Made by a program: the position numbers and the translations under genes. The notes under the pieces are model-generated. The model saw only the letters and a program-made list of their open reading frames with translations, did no database searches and was not told the origin of the DNA. A stretch of DNA of 26,277 nt from Anaerolineae bacterium (GTDB taxonomy: Bacteria; Chloroflexota; Anaerolineae; Aggregatilineales; Aggregatilineaceae), in assembly GCA_020848665.1 (NCBI GenBank), contig JADLHR010000064.1, positions 1 to 26,277 of the forward strand, written 5' to 3'. Of this stretch, positions 1 to 7,386 are shown one piece after another; positions within the stretch are counted from its first letter, which is position 1, and every line of letters begins with the position of its first letter.

Positions 1-92
1 AACAGGTTCATCGAGACTTCTCGCAGCGCGATGACTGTGCCGAAATACTTCGAGATGTCGCGTACCTCGACGATCGGCGTCCGCTCGCTCAT
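1..92 (-). CDS. Sugar ABC transporter ATP-binding protein, N-terminal fragment (cut by window edge)
   Basis: Only the first 30 or so codons are inside the window. They read MSERTPIVEVRDISKYFGTV and continue through an ALREVSM segment, which is the usual start of a ribose/xylose-type (CUT2) ABC ATPase just before Walker A. The ATG at 90-92 lies one base after the TGA of the upstream permease (94-96), so the two genes are almost certainly co-translated. The gene would energise the permease encoded at 94-1179. Walker motifs are outside the window, so it cannot be said whether this is a single-domain or a duplicated RbsA-type ATPase. Confidence 0.85.
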   Translation of the reverse strand, partial: MSERTPIVEVRDISKYFGTVIALREVSMNL

Positions 93-93
93 C

Positions 94-1179
94 TCATTTT
101 GCCTCCGCCGCTCGCTTGCGAATGTAGTTGTTGACCAGCACCGCGATGATCAGCATCCCGCCCAGAAAGACCATGAACCAGTCTGAATCGACGCCGGTGT
201 AGACGATGCCCTGCTGCACCATGCCGACTGTCAGCGCGCCAAAGACTGCGCCTAGCGCCGAGCCATAACCGCCGGTGAGCAGCGTACCACCGATTACCAC
301 GGCGATGATCGCGTAAAACTCGCGCTGCTCGCCGCGCAGCGTGTCCGCGCCGCCCGCTGAGATTACCTGGATCACCGCCACCAGCCAGGCCGCCAGGGCT
401 GTCCCCATGAACAGGAACACCTTGATGCGGCTGACCGGCACGCCCACGTTGCGTGCTGCCAGCGCGTCCCCGCCGATGCCGAAAATCCAGTTGCCGACCC
501 GTGTGCGCAGCAGGATATAGGTTGCCAGCGCCGCGATCAGCAGCCACCACAGGATTGAGATCGGGAACTCCGCCGGCAGCCCGCGCGCGGATGCGGGATC
601 AGTGATGCGGAATCCGCTGGCAAAGACCTTGTAGGCCGAGTCGTACCCATCCACTGCTTTAATGCCGCCGACCTGCGTGCGGCCGGTGATCAGGCGCGTC
701 ATGCCGACCGTGGCGCCGCGAATAATAAACAGACTGCCCAGCGTGATGATGAACGAGGGGAGCTTGGTGCGTACCACCAGGATGCCGTTGATCGCGCCGA
801 TCAGCAGCGCGCCGCCAAGCGCCGCACCTAATGCAGGCCAGATATTCCACCCATAATGCACGGTGAGGATGGTCACCGCCATGCCCGCGCCGCCGATGAT
901 TGAGCCGATGGAAAGGTCGAACTCGCCGCCGATCATCAGCAGCGAGACCGCTACCGCCAGAATACCTAGCTCTGAGGCTACTTCGAGGAAGTTCGCCGTT
1001 GCGCGCAGGCTGACAAAGCCGCGATCCTGGGCGATGATCGCGAACAGCACCCAGACCAGGATCGCGCCGCTGATACCCCCCAGCTCCGGGCGCTTAAAGA
1101 GCTTCCGGAGAATGGAATCGCGCAGCAATCTTTCTTCATGCTTATCTTGGGGTTTTTCGGCCATTGCCTTGGTCGCCAT
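94..1179 (-). CDS. Ribose/inositol-type ABC transporter permease (CUT2, BPD_transp_2)
   Basis: This 361-residue integral membrane protein has a cytoplasmic N-terminus of about 40 residues followed by roughly 8-10 hydrophobic segments. Family hallmarks are visible: a LLMIGGEFDLSIGS segment, a TLGSLFIIRGATVG segment, the cytoplasmic coupling-loop stretch GIGGDALAARNVGVPVSRIK, and a glycine-rich VVIGGTLLTGGYGSALGAVFGA near the C-terminus. These are typical of RbsC/XylH-like permeases, which work as dimers with an ATPase and a periplasmic or tethered binding protein. An AAGGCGG-like ribosome site precedes the ATG. It lies downstream of the binding protein at 1503-2459 but is separated from it by a hairpin and a MITE-like element, so it may be expressed less than its partner. 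The substrate is inferred only from the neighbouring inositol-dehydrogenase-like gene. Confidence 0.9.
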   Translation of the reverse strand: MATKAMAEKPQDKHEERLLRDSILRKLFKRPELGGISGAILVWVLFAIIAQDRGFVSLRATANFLEVASELGILAVAVSLLMIGGEFDLSIGSIIGGAGMAVTILTVHYGWNIWPALGAALGGALLIGAINGILVVRTKLPSFIITLGSLFIIRGATVGMTRLITGRTQVGGIKAVDGYDSAYKVFASGFRITDPASARGLPAEFPISILWWLLIAALATYILLRTRVGNWIFGIGGDALAARNVGVPVSRIKVFLFMGTALAAWLVAVIQVISAGGADTLRGEQREFYAIIAVVIGGTLLTGGYGSALGAVFGALTVGMVQQGIVYTGVDSDWFMVFLGGMLIIAVLVNNYIRKRAAEAK

Positions 1180-1243
1180 AACCGCCTTCTTCTCCGAGCA
1201 GCGCGCCGCGTGCGGCCGCTTGGGCTGTCATGAGAAGCCGTTT

Positions 1244-1303
1244 CGGGGCGCGGCGGCCACCGCGCCCCGGTGCTCATAAGTGTGCAGGCAGAGGGCCTCT
1301 GCC
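1244..1303 (-). other. GC-rich hairpin and palindrome between binding protein and permease
   Basis: Positions 1244-1253 and 1260-1269 form a perfect 10-bp stem (CGGGGCGCGG with CCGCGCCCCG) around a 6-base loop. Nearby, 1287-1303 is a perfect palindrome, GGCAGAGG-G-CCTCTGCC. No T-run follows the stem on the minus strand, so it is more likely an mRNA-stabilising or attenuating intercistronic hairpin than a full terminator. Similar hairpins occupy the other binding-protein/permease junctions in this window. Confidence 0.5.
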
Positions 1304-1318
1304 TCGCTCAGACTCCAG

Positions 1319-1502
1319 CGCGTGTTATGAACTTGCGTACCGGGTAAAGCCCCCCCATCCCCCGGCCCCTTTCCCCCAAAATGAGGGAAGGGGAGACCGC
1401 CCTGTTTTTTCCTTCCCTCGTTCTGGGGGAAGGAAAGCCGACCGTAGGCCGGAAGGATGGGGGGATGGCCTGGAAACCAGACCACGAAGTGCATAACAGC
1501 CT
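1319..1502. repeat. MITE-like palindromic element, copy 1
   Basis: This 184-bp non-coding element is about 90% identical by eye to the copy at 19184-19369 and lies in the same orientation. It has terminal inverted repeats: the right end, read inward, is GAGGCTGTTATGCACTT, and the left end is a diverged version containing GCGTGTTATGAACTTGCG. The interior is itself a long imperfect palindrome, with a C-rich arm around 1353-1404 and a complementary G-rich arm around 1417-1473. It is flanked by CTAG on the right (1503-1506) and CCAG on the left (1315-1318), which fits a target duplication of 2-4 bp at CTAG that has since decayed on one side. The right flank contains the TAG stop codon of the binding-protein gene. 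No open reading frame of transposase type is present. Mobilisation by an IS5- or IS630-type transposase elsewhere in the genome is inferred from the end and target style. Confidence 0.75.
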
Positions 1503-2459
1503 CTAGCGCGTGCCGCGCGCCGCGTAGTCGATCACCTGGGCGGCTGTCTCCTGCGTCACGAAGCCAGGGCCGGTAGGGATCAGCAGCGCGCCGGGCGTGT
1601 TGAGGTTCTCAAGATACAGCGTCAGGTAAACGATCGGCAGGTAACCCTGCATATACTGCTGCTGGTCGATGGCGAACAGCATGTTGCCGTCGCGGATCGC
1701 CTCAAGCACTTCCGGGCCGAGGTCGAAGGTCGCCAGCAGAGTTGTGCCGAGTAGCTGCTGATCCTCCAGCGCGCTCAGCGCGGGAAGTGCGCTGCCGGGG
1801 CCAAGCGTCATGATCGCGTCGATCGTCTCATCGGCGGTCAGCGCCGCGCTGATACGGTTGGCTGCGTCGGTCGGGTCAGCCAGATCGACCGCTAGCACCT
1901 CGACCGCGCCACCGGCCTCCGCCATCGCGTCGGTGAAGCCCTGGCAGCGAAGGTCCAGCCCCACATTGCCCACTTCGTGGTTGACACACAGCGCGTTGGT
2001 TGCGCCAGCATCGGCCATGCGCTGGCCGCCGCCGTAGCCCGCTTCGTACTCGGTCTGGCCGACGTGCGCCAGCACGCCCAGCTCCTCGGCCACTTCCGCT
2101 CCGGAATTGATCGAAATCACGGGAATACCGGCGGCAACAGCAGCCTGGACTGAGGGACCAAGCGCGTCCGCATCGGGCACTGAGACAACCAGGCCGTCCG
2201 GCTCGGACGCAACCACCGCGTCGATCAACTGGGCCATCTCCACCATGTTAAAGGTGGCGGGCGCCTGATATTCCACGGTGACGCGCATGTCCACACCGGC
2301 CTGGTCGACGCCGTTCTTCACCACCGACCAGAACTGGTCGGCAGCCTGCCCGTGCGTTACCACGACGATCCGGTAGGGGCGCATCTCCTGGGCGGCCACG
2401 GTGCCTGCCAGCCCGGCGGCGACCATCAAGACGAGCAGAATACTCAACAGACGTTTCAT
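1503..2459 (-). CDS. Ribose/inositol-type periplasmic sugar-binding protein
   Basis: This 318-residue protein begins with a Sec signal peptide (MKRLLSILLVLMVAAG, then an AxA-type site before QE) and has no lipobox cysteine. The mature part has the Peripla_BP_4/RbsB layout: YRIVVVTHGQAADQFWSVVK at the start of the first lobe, DGLVVSVPDADALGPSV, GIPVISINSG, and a second-lobe segment DAIMTLGPGSALPAL followed by LLATFDLGPEVLEAI. The start at 2459 is chosen because a perfect AAGGAGG lies 8 bases upstream (2468-2474); a possible GTG at 2513 would add 18 non-signal residues. It follows the dehydrogenase gene in the same operon and should deliver substrate to the permease at 94-1179. Its stop codon TAG lies in the CTAG that flanks the MITE-like element. 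Myo-inositol or a related polyol is a guess from context. Confidence 0.88.
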   Translation of the reverse strand: MKRLLSILLVLMVAAGLAGTVAAQEMRPYRIVVVTHGQAADQFWSVVKNGVDQAGVDMRVTVEYQAPATFNMVEMAQLIDAVVASEPDGLVVSVPDADALGPSVQAAVAAGIPVISINSGAEVAEELGVLAHVGQTEYEAGYGGGQRMADAGATNALCVNHEVGNVGLDLRCQGFTDAMAEAGGAVEVLAVDLADPTDAANRISAALTADETIDAIMTLGPGSALPALSALEDQQLLGTTLLATFDLGPEVLEAIRDGNMLFAIDQQQYMQGYLPIVYLTLYLENLNTPGALLIPTGPGFVTQETAAQVIDYAARGTR

Positions 2460-2562
2460 CGCACGAACCTCCTTGTAGACGCTCACCAAGTACGTTTCGG
2501 GGGAGTAATACACGGCCTGTGTCTCGCTGCGACACCTCCTTTCAAGGCAGACCAGGCTCGAT

Positions 2563-3597
2563 TCAGTTAGTCTTCATCACATCCTCGATTTCGCGGAGAC
2601 AAACGACGCGCCTCTCGTGCTGCGAGCGGGTGGCTGCCAGGCAAGCGATCAGGGCGGCGCGGGCGTCGGCAGCGCCCACCACGGGCACACGGTCGTGCAG
2701 CAGGCACTCGACAAAATGCTCAAGCTGCCGGGTGTACGCTGGACCGAAGCGCTCCGGGAAGTGCGGCACCACGTCGTGTGTGACGCCGTCGCGGTTCAGC
2801 AGCAGAACAGGTGTCTCGCGCAGATAGCCGATTTCAAGCGTGCCCAGCGCGCCGACCACTTCGCAGCGGATGTCGTAGCCATAGATCGCCGTGCGGCTGA
2901 CCTCGACGTTGCCCAGCCCGCCGCGCGCGAAGCGGACGTTGATCGTCGCGGTGTCCACGTCTCCGACGCTCGCCAGCTCCGGGTACACCAGCGACGCGGC
3001 CTCGGCGTAGACCCGCTCAATCTCATCATCCATCAGCCAGCGGAGGCTGTCGAAGTCATGGATCGCCATGTCCACGATCAGGCCGCCGCTGACGGCGGGA
3101 TTGGCGAATTCCAGGCTGGTGCGGTGCGGATCGCGCCCGATTGAGCGAATCATAACCGGCTGCCCGATCACGCCCGCGTTGATTTTGCGCCTGGCCTCGA
3201 CATACCCCCGGTCGAAGCGACGCATGAAGCCGACTTGCAGCGGTACCCCGGCGCGCTCAACTGCGCCGATCGCTTCGTCTGTCGCTTCGAGCGTGAGCGC
3301 CAGGGGCTTCTCGCAGAAGATCGCCTTCCCTGCCTGCGCGGCCTCGCGGACGACCTCGGCGTGTGTGCTGGTGGGGCTGGCGATGATAACCGCCTGGACG
3401 CGGGGATCGGTGAGCAGATCATGGTAGTCTGCGACAGCCCGAACACCTGGCGCCCGCGCGCTGAAATCGTCAAGCGTGGTAGGGTCTGGATCCGCCACAA
3501 CCCGCAGGTCGGCGCCTTCGATCTGGCGCGCCGTGTGCGTGGCGTAGACGCGCCCCATCCGCCCCAGGCCAATTACCCCGATGCCGACCCGCGCCAT
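2563..3597 (-). CDS. iolG: Gfo/Idh/MocA-family dehydrogenase, probably inositol 2-dehydrogenase
   Basis: This 344-residue NAD(P)-dependent dehydrogenase oxidises a ring hydroxyl of a polyol or sugar. The Rossmann motif GLGRMG is at residues 10-15, the family EKP motif at 96-98, and a D-x3-H pair at D176 and H180. Together with K97 this reproduces the catalytic Lys/Asp/His set of Bacillus subtilis IolG. The segments GFMRRFDRGYVEARRKI and YGYDIRCEVVG are also close to IolG in my recollection, which favours inositol dehydrogenase over glucose-fructose oxidoreductase relatives. The ATG at 3597 is preferred over one seven codons upstream because GAGGAGG lies six bases before it. The gene is first in the operon with the binding protein, permease and ATPase, behind the promoter at 3700-3729, so an imported polyol could be oxidised directly. 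Substrate specificity is not proven by sequence. Confidence 0.82.
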   Translation of the reverse strand: MARVGIGVIGLGRMGRVYATHTARQIEGADLRVVADPDPTTLDDFSARAPGVRAVADYHDLLTDPRVQAVIIASPTSTHAEVVREAAQAGKAIFCEKPLALTLEATDEAIGAVERAGVPLQVGFMRRFDRGYVEARRKINAGVIGQPVMIRSIGRDPHRTSLEFANPAVSGGLIVDMAIHDFDSLRWLMDDEIERVYAEAASLVYPELASVGDVDTATINVRFARGGLGNVEVSRTAIYGYDIRCEVVGALGTLEIGYLRETPVLLLNRDGVTHDVVPHFPERFGPAYTRQLEHFVECLLHDRVPVVGAADARAALIACLAATRSQHERRVVCLREIEDVMKTN

Positions 3598-3699
3598 GCC
3601 GGACCTCCTCGGTATCATAAAAGTAAGTCAGAAATTCTAGATGCTCGAACACTGACGTTCGCCCCGGCCATGAAGGCTTTGTCATACAGCCGCACACCC

Positions 3700-3729
3700 A
3701 TAGTACGTTTGTTTCTGGCGCAATGTCAA
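3700..3729 (-). promoter_or_regulatory. Sigma-70-type promoter for the dehydrogenase/importer operon
   Basis: On the minus strand a perfect -35 box TTGACA (3724-3729) is followed after 18 bases by TACTAT (3700-3705) as the -10 box. It reads toward the dehydrogenase start at 3597 and leaves a leader of about 95 bases. Because it lies downstream of the LacI gene stop (3824), the operon can be transcribed independently of the repressor gene. Confidence 0.6.
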
Positions 3730-3823
3730 ATGCGCATCTGCCGCTGCCAGACAGGTCTTGATTGTCGATGTCGAATGACGGTTTGCCCGATCTCGAACGG
3801 CTCCGTTCAGGCGCAACTGATCT

Positions 3824-4903
3824 TTATCGAGCGCGGGGGGGCGCGCACGATTCCCGCTCAACCAATTCCGGCGGGATGATCCGCCGGATCGCGGCCATCT
3901 CACTCCGATCGAGCTTCTCCTCACCCAGGATCGATCTCAGCAGACCAATTGAGGTCGATGCGATCTCTTCCAGCGGCTGCCGGATCGTTGTCAGTTCCGG
4001 GTAAAACAGCGTGCTGATCAACTCGTTGTTGTAGCCGATAACGGACACATCCTCCGGCACCCGGACGCCCATCCGCATCAGCCCTTTGATGCACGCGACC
4101 GCAAAACCATCGTTCGAGCACAGGATCGCTGTTGGCGGGTTCGGCCCGCGCATCAGACCCTGAGCGGCCTTTGCCGGCGTGATCGTCCAGGTGTCCTGAA
4201 AGTGCGGGCTTTGTGGCGTATATGGCGCATCGTGGATATCGATCAGCAGCTCAGGGCGAGCCGGGAGCTGGCGAGCGTCCAGGGCGTGAAGGAAGTAGTC
4301 ATTGTAGTTGCGCTCCAAGGGCCAGTTCGAATTGTAGAGAAACGCGATCCGTTGGTGGCCTAGCTCGTAGAGGTAATCTGTTGCTATTTGCAGCGCGAGC
4401 ACGTCGTCCGAGTTGACAAGCGGCCCTTGCATGTGCAGCCCGGCGCACACCGAGACGTACGGTTTTTCGATTATCTGAAGCTTGCGGATAGTATCCTGAT
4501 AGTCCAGCACGTTGCTGAGCAGCAGAAAGCCGTCAAAGAGCATGGCCTGCATCCACTCGAACTGGGACGCGATCCCTTGCGAATCGGACTTGGGCAGGGC
4601 GACCAGCAGCTCGACGCCTTGCCCGACGGCTGCGCGCTGCAGCGCCATCGTCAGCGAGCCGAGAAACGTGCCCGACAGGTTGGGGCTGAGCACTCCGATG
4701 ATCCCGGTGCGCTCCGTTCTCAGCGCGGCGGCAAACAGGTTGGCCGAATAACTCCGCTTTTCCACGACCTTCAAGATGCGCTGGCGCGTTTCGGGACTGA
4801 CCCGCGCCGAATCATCGTCGTTCAGCACTCTTGAAACCAGCCCAATCGAGACCCCTGCCTCGCGCGCGATATCGTTGATAGTCACCTTTTTATGTTTTGC
4901 CAC
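3824..4903 (-). CDS. LacI-family transcriptional repressor 1
   Basis: This 359-residue repressor has an N-terminal LacI helix-turn-helix (VTINDIAREAGVSIGLVSRV at about residues 7-26, then LND and the hinge region ETRQRILKVVE), followed by a periplasmic-binding-protein-like effector domain with segments such as TGIIGVLSPNLSGTFLG, QRIAFLYNSN, PTAILCSNDGFAVACIKGL and VSVIGYNNE. It ends in the usual ELVERESC style. The start codon is GTG at 4901-4903 with GGAG about nine bases upstream. It is divergent from the importer operon at 5061 and sits upstream of the dehydrogenase operon, so it could control either. The palindromic operator at 5003-5018 makes the 5061 operon the likely target. The effector is probably the sugar moved by that importer or a product of it. 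Confidence 0.92.
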   Translation of the reverse strand: MAKHKKVTINDIAREAGVSIGLVSRVLNDDDSARVSPETRQRILKVVEKRSYSANLFAAALRTERTGIIGVLSPNLSGTFLGSLTMALQRAAVGQGVELLVALPKSDSQGIASQFEWMQAMLFDGFLLLSNVLDYQDTIRKLQIIEKPYVSVCAGLHMQGPLVNSDDVLALQIATDYLYELGHQRIAFLYNSNWPLERNYNDYFLHALDARQLPARPELLIDIHDAPYTPQSPHFQDTWTITPAKAAQGLMRGPNPPTAILCSNDGFAVACIKGLMRMGVRVPEDVSVIGYNNELISTLFYPELTTIRQPLEEIASTSIGLLRSILGEEKLDRSEMAAIRRIIPPELVERESCAPPRAR

Positions 4904-4961
4904 GTGATCGTCTCCGTTCTGGCGGCGGTTCTGCTATATCCTTACCGCCTTTGAGCGCCTA

Positions 4962-4990
4962 TTGACATTCTTGTGAGAGAATTATATAGT
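4962..4990 (+). promoter_or_regulatory. Consensus sigma-70 promoter for the 5061 importer operon
   Basis: A perfect -35 TTGACA (4962-4967), a 17-base spacer and the -10 TATAGT (4985-4990) form one of the best promoters in the window. It drives the binding-protein gene starting at 5061, leaving a leader of about 60 bases. The operator palindrome lies immediately downstream, so repression by LacI blocking initiation is expected. Confidence 0.75.
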
Positions 4991-5002
4991 CATATACAGC
5001 TA

Positions 5003-5018
5003 GGTAAAAGCTTTTATC
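5003..5018. promoter_or_regulatory. LacI-type operator (GGTAAAAGCTTTTATC)
   Basis: The core TAAAAG/CTTTTA (5005-5016) is a perfect 12-bp palindrome and the full 16-mer matches in 7 of 8 half-site positions. It is centred about 20 bases after the -10 box of the 4962-4990 promoter, in the region between a divergent LacI gene and its probable target operon. Similar sites occur near the second LacI gene at 23606-23620 and 23696-23707. Confidence 0.65.
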
Positions 5019-5060
5019 ACTTTTCGTTCCACGTCTTGTCTGAGGAGAAAGGAAAACTCA

Positions 5061-6365
5061 ATGCGCCACCCCAGGTATTTACCGAAGTTCGCCGCTCTAA
5101 ACCTCATCCTGGCCCTATGCTTCGTGCTGCCGCTGAGCATCGCCCGCGCGCAGGACCCCGTCACGATCGAATACTGGAATATCAACACCGATACGTTTGG
5201 CGGACCTCAGGTTACCGCGCTGATCGCCAGCTTTGAAGAGGCTAACCCAAATATCAACGTTGAGCCACGCTCGTTCAGCGAGTACCAAGTCCTTCAGCAG
5301 ACGCTCGAAACCTCGATTGCGGGTGGCAATCCGCCGGATGTCGTGCAAACCGGCTATCCGTATCTTAACTACGTTGGGGCGAGCCTGCCCTACGTGCCGA
5401 TCCGCGAATTGGTCGAGAAATATGGCGGCGAAGAATTTCTAGCGCAGTTCCCGCAGAATATCCTCGATATCCCGGTCGTGAACGGGGAGCAGATCGGCAT
5501 GGCCTACTCCCTCTCGGTTCCGGTTGTGTACTACAACGCTGATCTGATGCGTGAGGCTGGCCTCGACCCCGACAATCCACCACAGACGATTGAGGAATGG
5601 CGCGAAGCGGGCCAGATCATTAAGGACACGCTGGGCATCCATGCGATCGTGTGGGGATACGAGCAGGACAACTGGACGACCCAGGGCTTCATCAACAGCG
5701 CGGGCGGCAACCTGCTGGCCTGCGTTGACGGCGAGGTGCGGGCGGTCTTCGACAGCGAAGAAGCCATCCAGGGGATGCAGACTTGGCGTGGACTGATCGA
5801 GGCGGGGTACAGCCTGGACGCGTCGAATGAGGAAGCTCGTCAGGCTCTGCTCGCCGGGCAGACGGTGGCATGGGTCCACAGCATCGCGGCCCGCGCAGGC
5901 ATTCAGCGTGACGCCGACTTCGACCTGCGCGCGACAGTGTATCCGCAGAACGGCGATCACCCGGTGCGCGTACCCGGCGGCGGCAACTTCCTGGCGATCT
6001 ATTCGCAAGACTCCGCCAAGCAGGAAGCCGCCTGGAAGTTCGTGCAGCACTTGCAGTCGCCCGAAGGCTTCACCGAGTGGACGATGGGCACCGGCTACGT
6101 GCCGCTGCTCCCCGGCCTGACTGAGGATCCGGCCTATCTGGCGGACTTCGTCGCCGAGAACCCGATTCAGCAGGTGGGCATGGACATGCTCGACAAGGCC
6201 GTGACCTGGGTCAGTTTCCCCGGTCCGAATGGTCTTGCGGCGGGTCTGCGCCTGCATGAGGCTGCCGAATTGATCCTTTCCGGCCAGCAGCCGGCTGATG
6301 TGGCGCTGGAAGACGCGGCGTTCGAGGTCAACGATCTGATCGCGGGCGAAGCCTGCGCCAGTTAA
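5061..6365 (+). CDS. Extracellular sugar-binding protein, family 1 (MalE/UgpB-like)
   Basis: This 434-residue protein begins with a signal peptide of about 30 residues that ends in ARAQ with no lipobox. The mature start VTIEYWNINTDTFGG and the segments LIASFEEANPNINVEP, GNPPDVVQTGYPYLNYVG, VPVVYYNADLMREAGLDPDN and EEWREAGQIIKD are classic for SBP_bac_1 proteins, which carry oligosaccharides or glycerol phosphates to MalF/MalG-type permeases. AGGAGAAAGGA lies just before the ATG. The gene is first in an operon with two permeases and a phosphoesterase, and is followed by a strong hairpin. Expression is probably repressed by LacI 1. There is no ATPase gene in the operon, so a shared MsmK/MalK-type ATPase encoded elsewhere must be used. 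Which sugar it binds cannot be told from sequence. Confidence 0.9.
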   Translation: MRHPRYLPKFAALNLILALCFVLPLSIARAQDPVTIEYWNINTDTFGGPQVTALIASFEEANPNINVEPRSFSEYQVLQQTLETSIAGGNPPDVVQTGYPYLNYVGASLPYVPIRELVEKYGGEEFLAQFPQNILDIPVVNGEQIGMAYSLSVPVVYYNADLMREAGLDPDNPPQTIEEWREAGQIIKDTLGIHAIVWGYEQDNWTTQGFINSAGGNLLACVDGEVRAVFDSEEAIQGMQTWRGLIEAGYSLDASNEEARQALLAGQTVAWVHSIAARAGIQRDADFDLRATVYPQNGDHPVRVPGGGNFLAIYSQDSAKQEAAWKFVQHLQSPEGFTEWTMGTGYVPLLPGLTEDPAYLADFVAENPIQQVGMDMLDKAVTWVSFPGPNGLAAGLRLHEAAELILSGQQPADVALEDAAFEVNDLIAGEACAS

Positions 6366-6392
6366 GGCGCGATCGCACCGTCCACCGACTGC

Positions 6393-6417
6393 ATGGGGAG
6401 CAGTGAATGCTCCCCAT
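6393..6417 (+). other. Intercistronic hairpin after the binding-protein gene
   Basis: ATGGGGAGCA (6393-6402) pairs perfectly with TGCTCCCCAT (6408-6417) around a 5-base loop, and three more flanking pairs form if one base is bulged. It is followed by only scattered T residues, so partial termination or protection of the binding-protein mRNA 3' end is more likely than complete termination. It lies between the stop at 6365 and the permease start at 6445. Confidence 0.6.
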
Positions 6418-6444
6418 TGCATACTCTTGAGTGAGGCACTTAAG

Positions 6445-7386
6445 ATGGCTGCACAACCGTCGTTGGCGTATCGCGTAAAGCAGCGGTCCCGCGCGCAGGC
6501 GCTTGGGGATGTTGGAAACCGCTTGCTACCGTATCTTTACCTGGCACCGGCCCTGTTCTTTATCAGCTTATTCGTACTCTGGCCGGTTGCGCGGGCGTTC
6601 TACAACAGCCTTTACGATGGGAATTTGCTCTTTCCTTACCGGGAATACGTCGGCCCAGAGCGGTACGTTGACCTGCTGACGAACGCGCGGTTTCATCAGA
6701 TTCTGATCCAGAGCGGTTATTACCTGCTGCTGATGCTGGCCGGGGCGTTTGTGCTCCCGGTCTTGCTCGCGATTGTGACGCTCAACGTGACCCAACGCGA
6801 AGTCGGCATTTTCCAGTCGGTCTTCTTCCTGCCGACGGTCATTGCAGCCAACATCGCGGTTTCGGTCTGGGTCTGGTTCTACAATCCGACGGGTGGACTC
6901 TTTAATACGGTGATGAAAGCGTTCGGCGCCGAGCCGGTGACGTGGCTTCGCAACAAAGATACCGTGATCCCGGCGGTGGCGCTGGTCGCAATCTGGAAGC
7001 AGTTCGGCTTCCATTATCTGATCGCCCTGGCCGGGTTGAAGTCGGTCCCAAACGATCTGATCCAGGCGGCGGCAGTGGACGGCGCGAACAATCGAACGAT
7101 CAGCCGCCGGATTATCCTGCCGTTATTCGGACCTACCGCGCTGTTCCTGCTGGTGATCACGCTGATCCAGGGGCTGGAGTTCACGTTTGTGCCGATCGAA
7201 GTTCTGACGCGCGGCGGTCCGGCGGGTGCGAGTTCGAACCTCATCTACTCTATTTATCAAGAGGGCTTCAGGACCTTCCGCGTTGGGCTGGCGTCGGCGC
7301 AGTCGGTCGTGCTGATCGTGCTGTTCGGCGGGTTGGCCTATGTGCAGTACCGCATGTTGGAGAGGAATGTCCAATATGACCGCTAG
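6445..7386 (+). CDS. Sugar ABC transporter permease, MalF/UgpA-type
   Basis: This 313-residue membrane protein has six predicted transmembrane segments (for example around YLYLAPALFFISLFVLWPVA and YYLLLMLAGAFVLPVLLAIV). The cytoplasmic EAA loop that docks on the ATPase is visible as IQAAAVDGANNRTISRRIIL near residues 210-230. The start at 6445 is preferred because GAGG lies eight bases upstream; a GTG at 6403 in the same frame sits inside the hairpin stem-loop and has no ribosome site. It forms the heterodimeric channel with the protein encoded at 7376-8215, whose start overlaps its end by 11 bases. Confidence 0.9.
   Translation: MAAQPSLAYRVKQRSRAQALGDVGNRLLPYLYLAPALFFISLFVLWPVARAFYNSLYDGNLLFPYREYVGPERYVDLLTNARFHQILIQSGYYLLLMLAGAFVLPVLLAIVTLNVTQREVGIFQSVFFLPTVIAANIAVSVWVWFYNPTGGLFNTVMKAFGAEPVTWLRNKDTVIPAVALVAIWKQFGFHYLIALAGLKSVPNDLIQAAAVDGANNRTISRRIILPLFGPTALFLLVITLIQGLEFTFVPIEVLTRGGPAGASSNLIYSIYQEGFRTFRVGLASAQSVVLIVLFGGLAYVQYRMLERNVQYDR

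Noticed and set aside
1319..1502. Element considered as a CRISPR or a small RNA gene
   Set aside because: There are only two distant copies with terminal inverted repeats and target-site flanks, and no spacer pattern; transposition explains them better.
5439..6422. 327-codon minus-strand frame opposite the binding protein at 5061
   Set aside because: Composition is Arg/His/Gln-rich, without a ribosome site or recognisable domain; it is a shadow of the true gene.
7220..7245. GAGTTCGAACCTC resembling a tRNA T-arm
   Set aside because: It is inside the permease coding frame and no matching acceptor or anticodon arms surround it.
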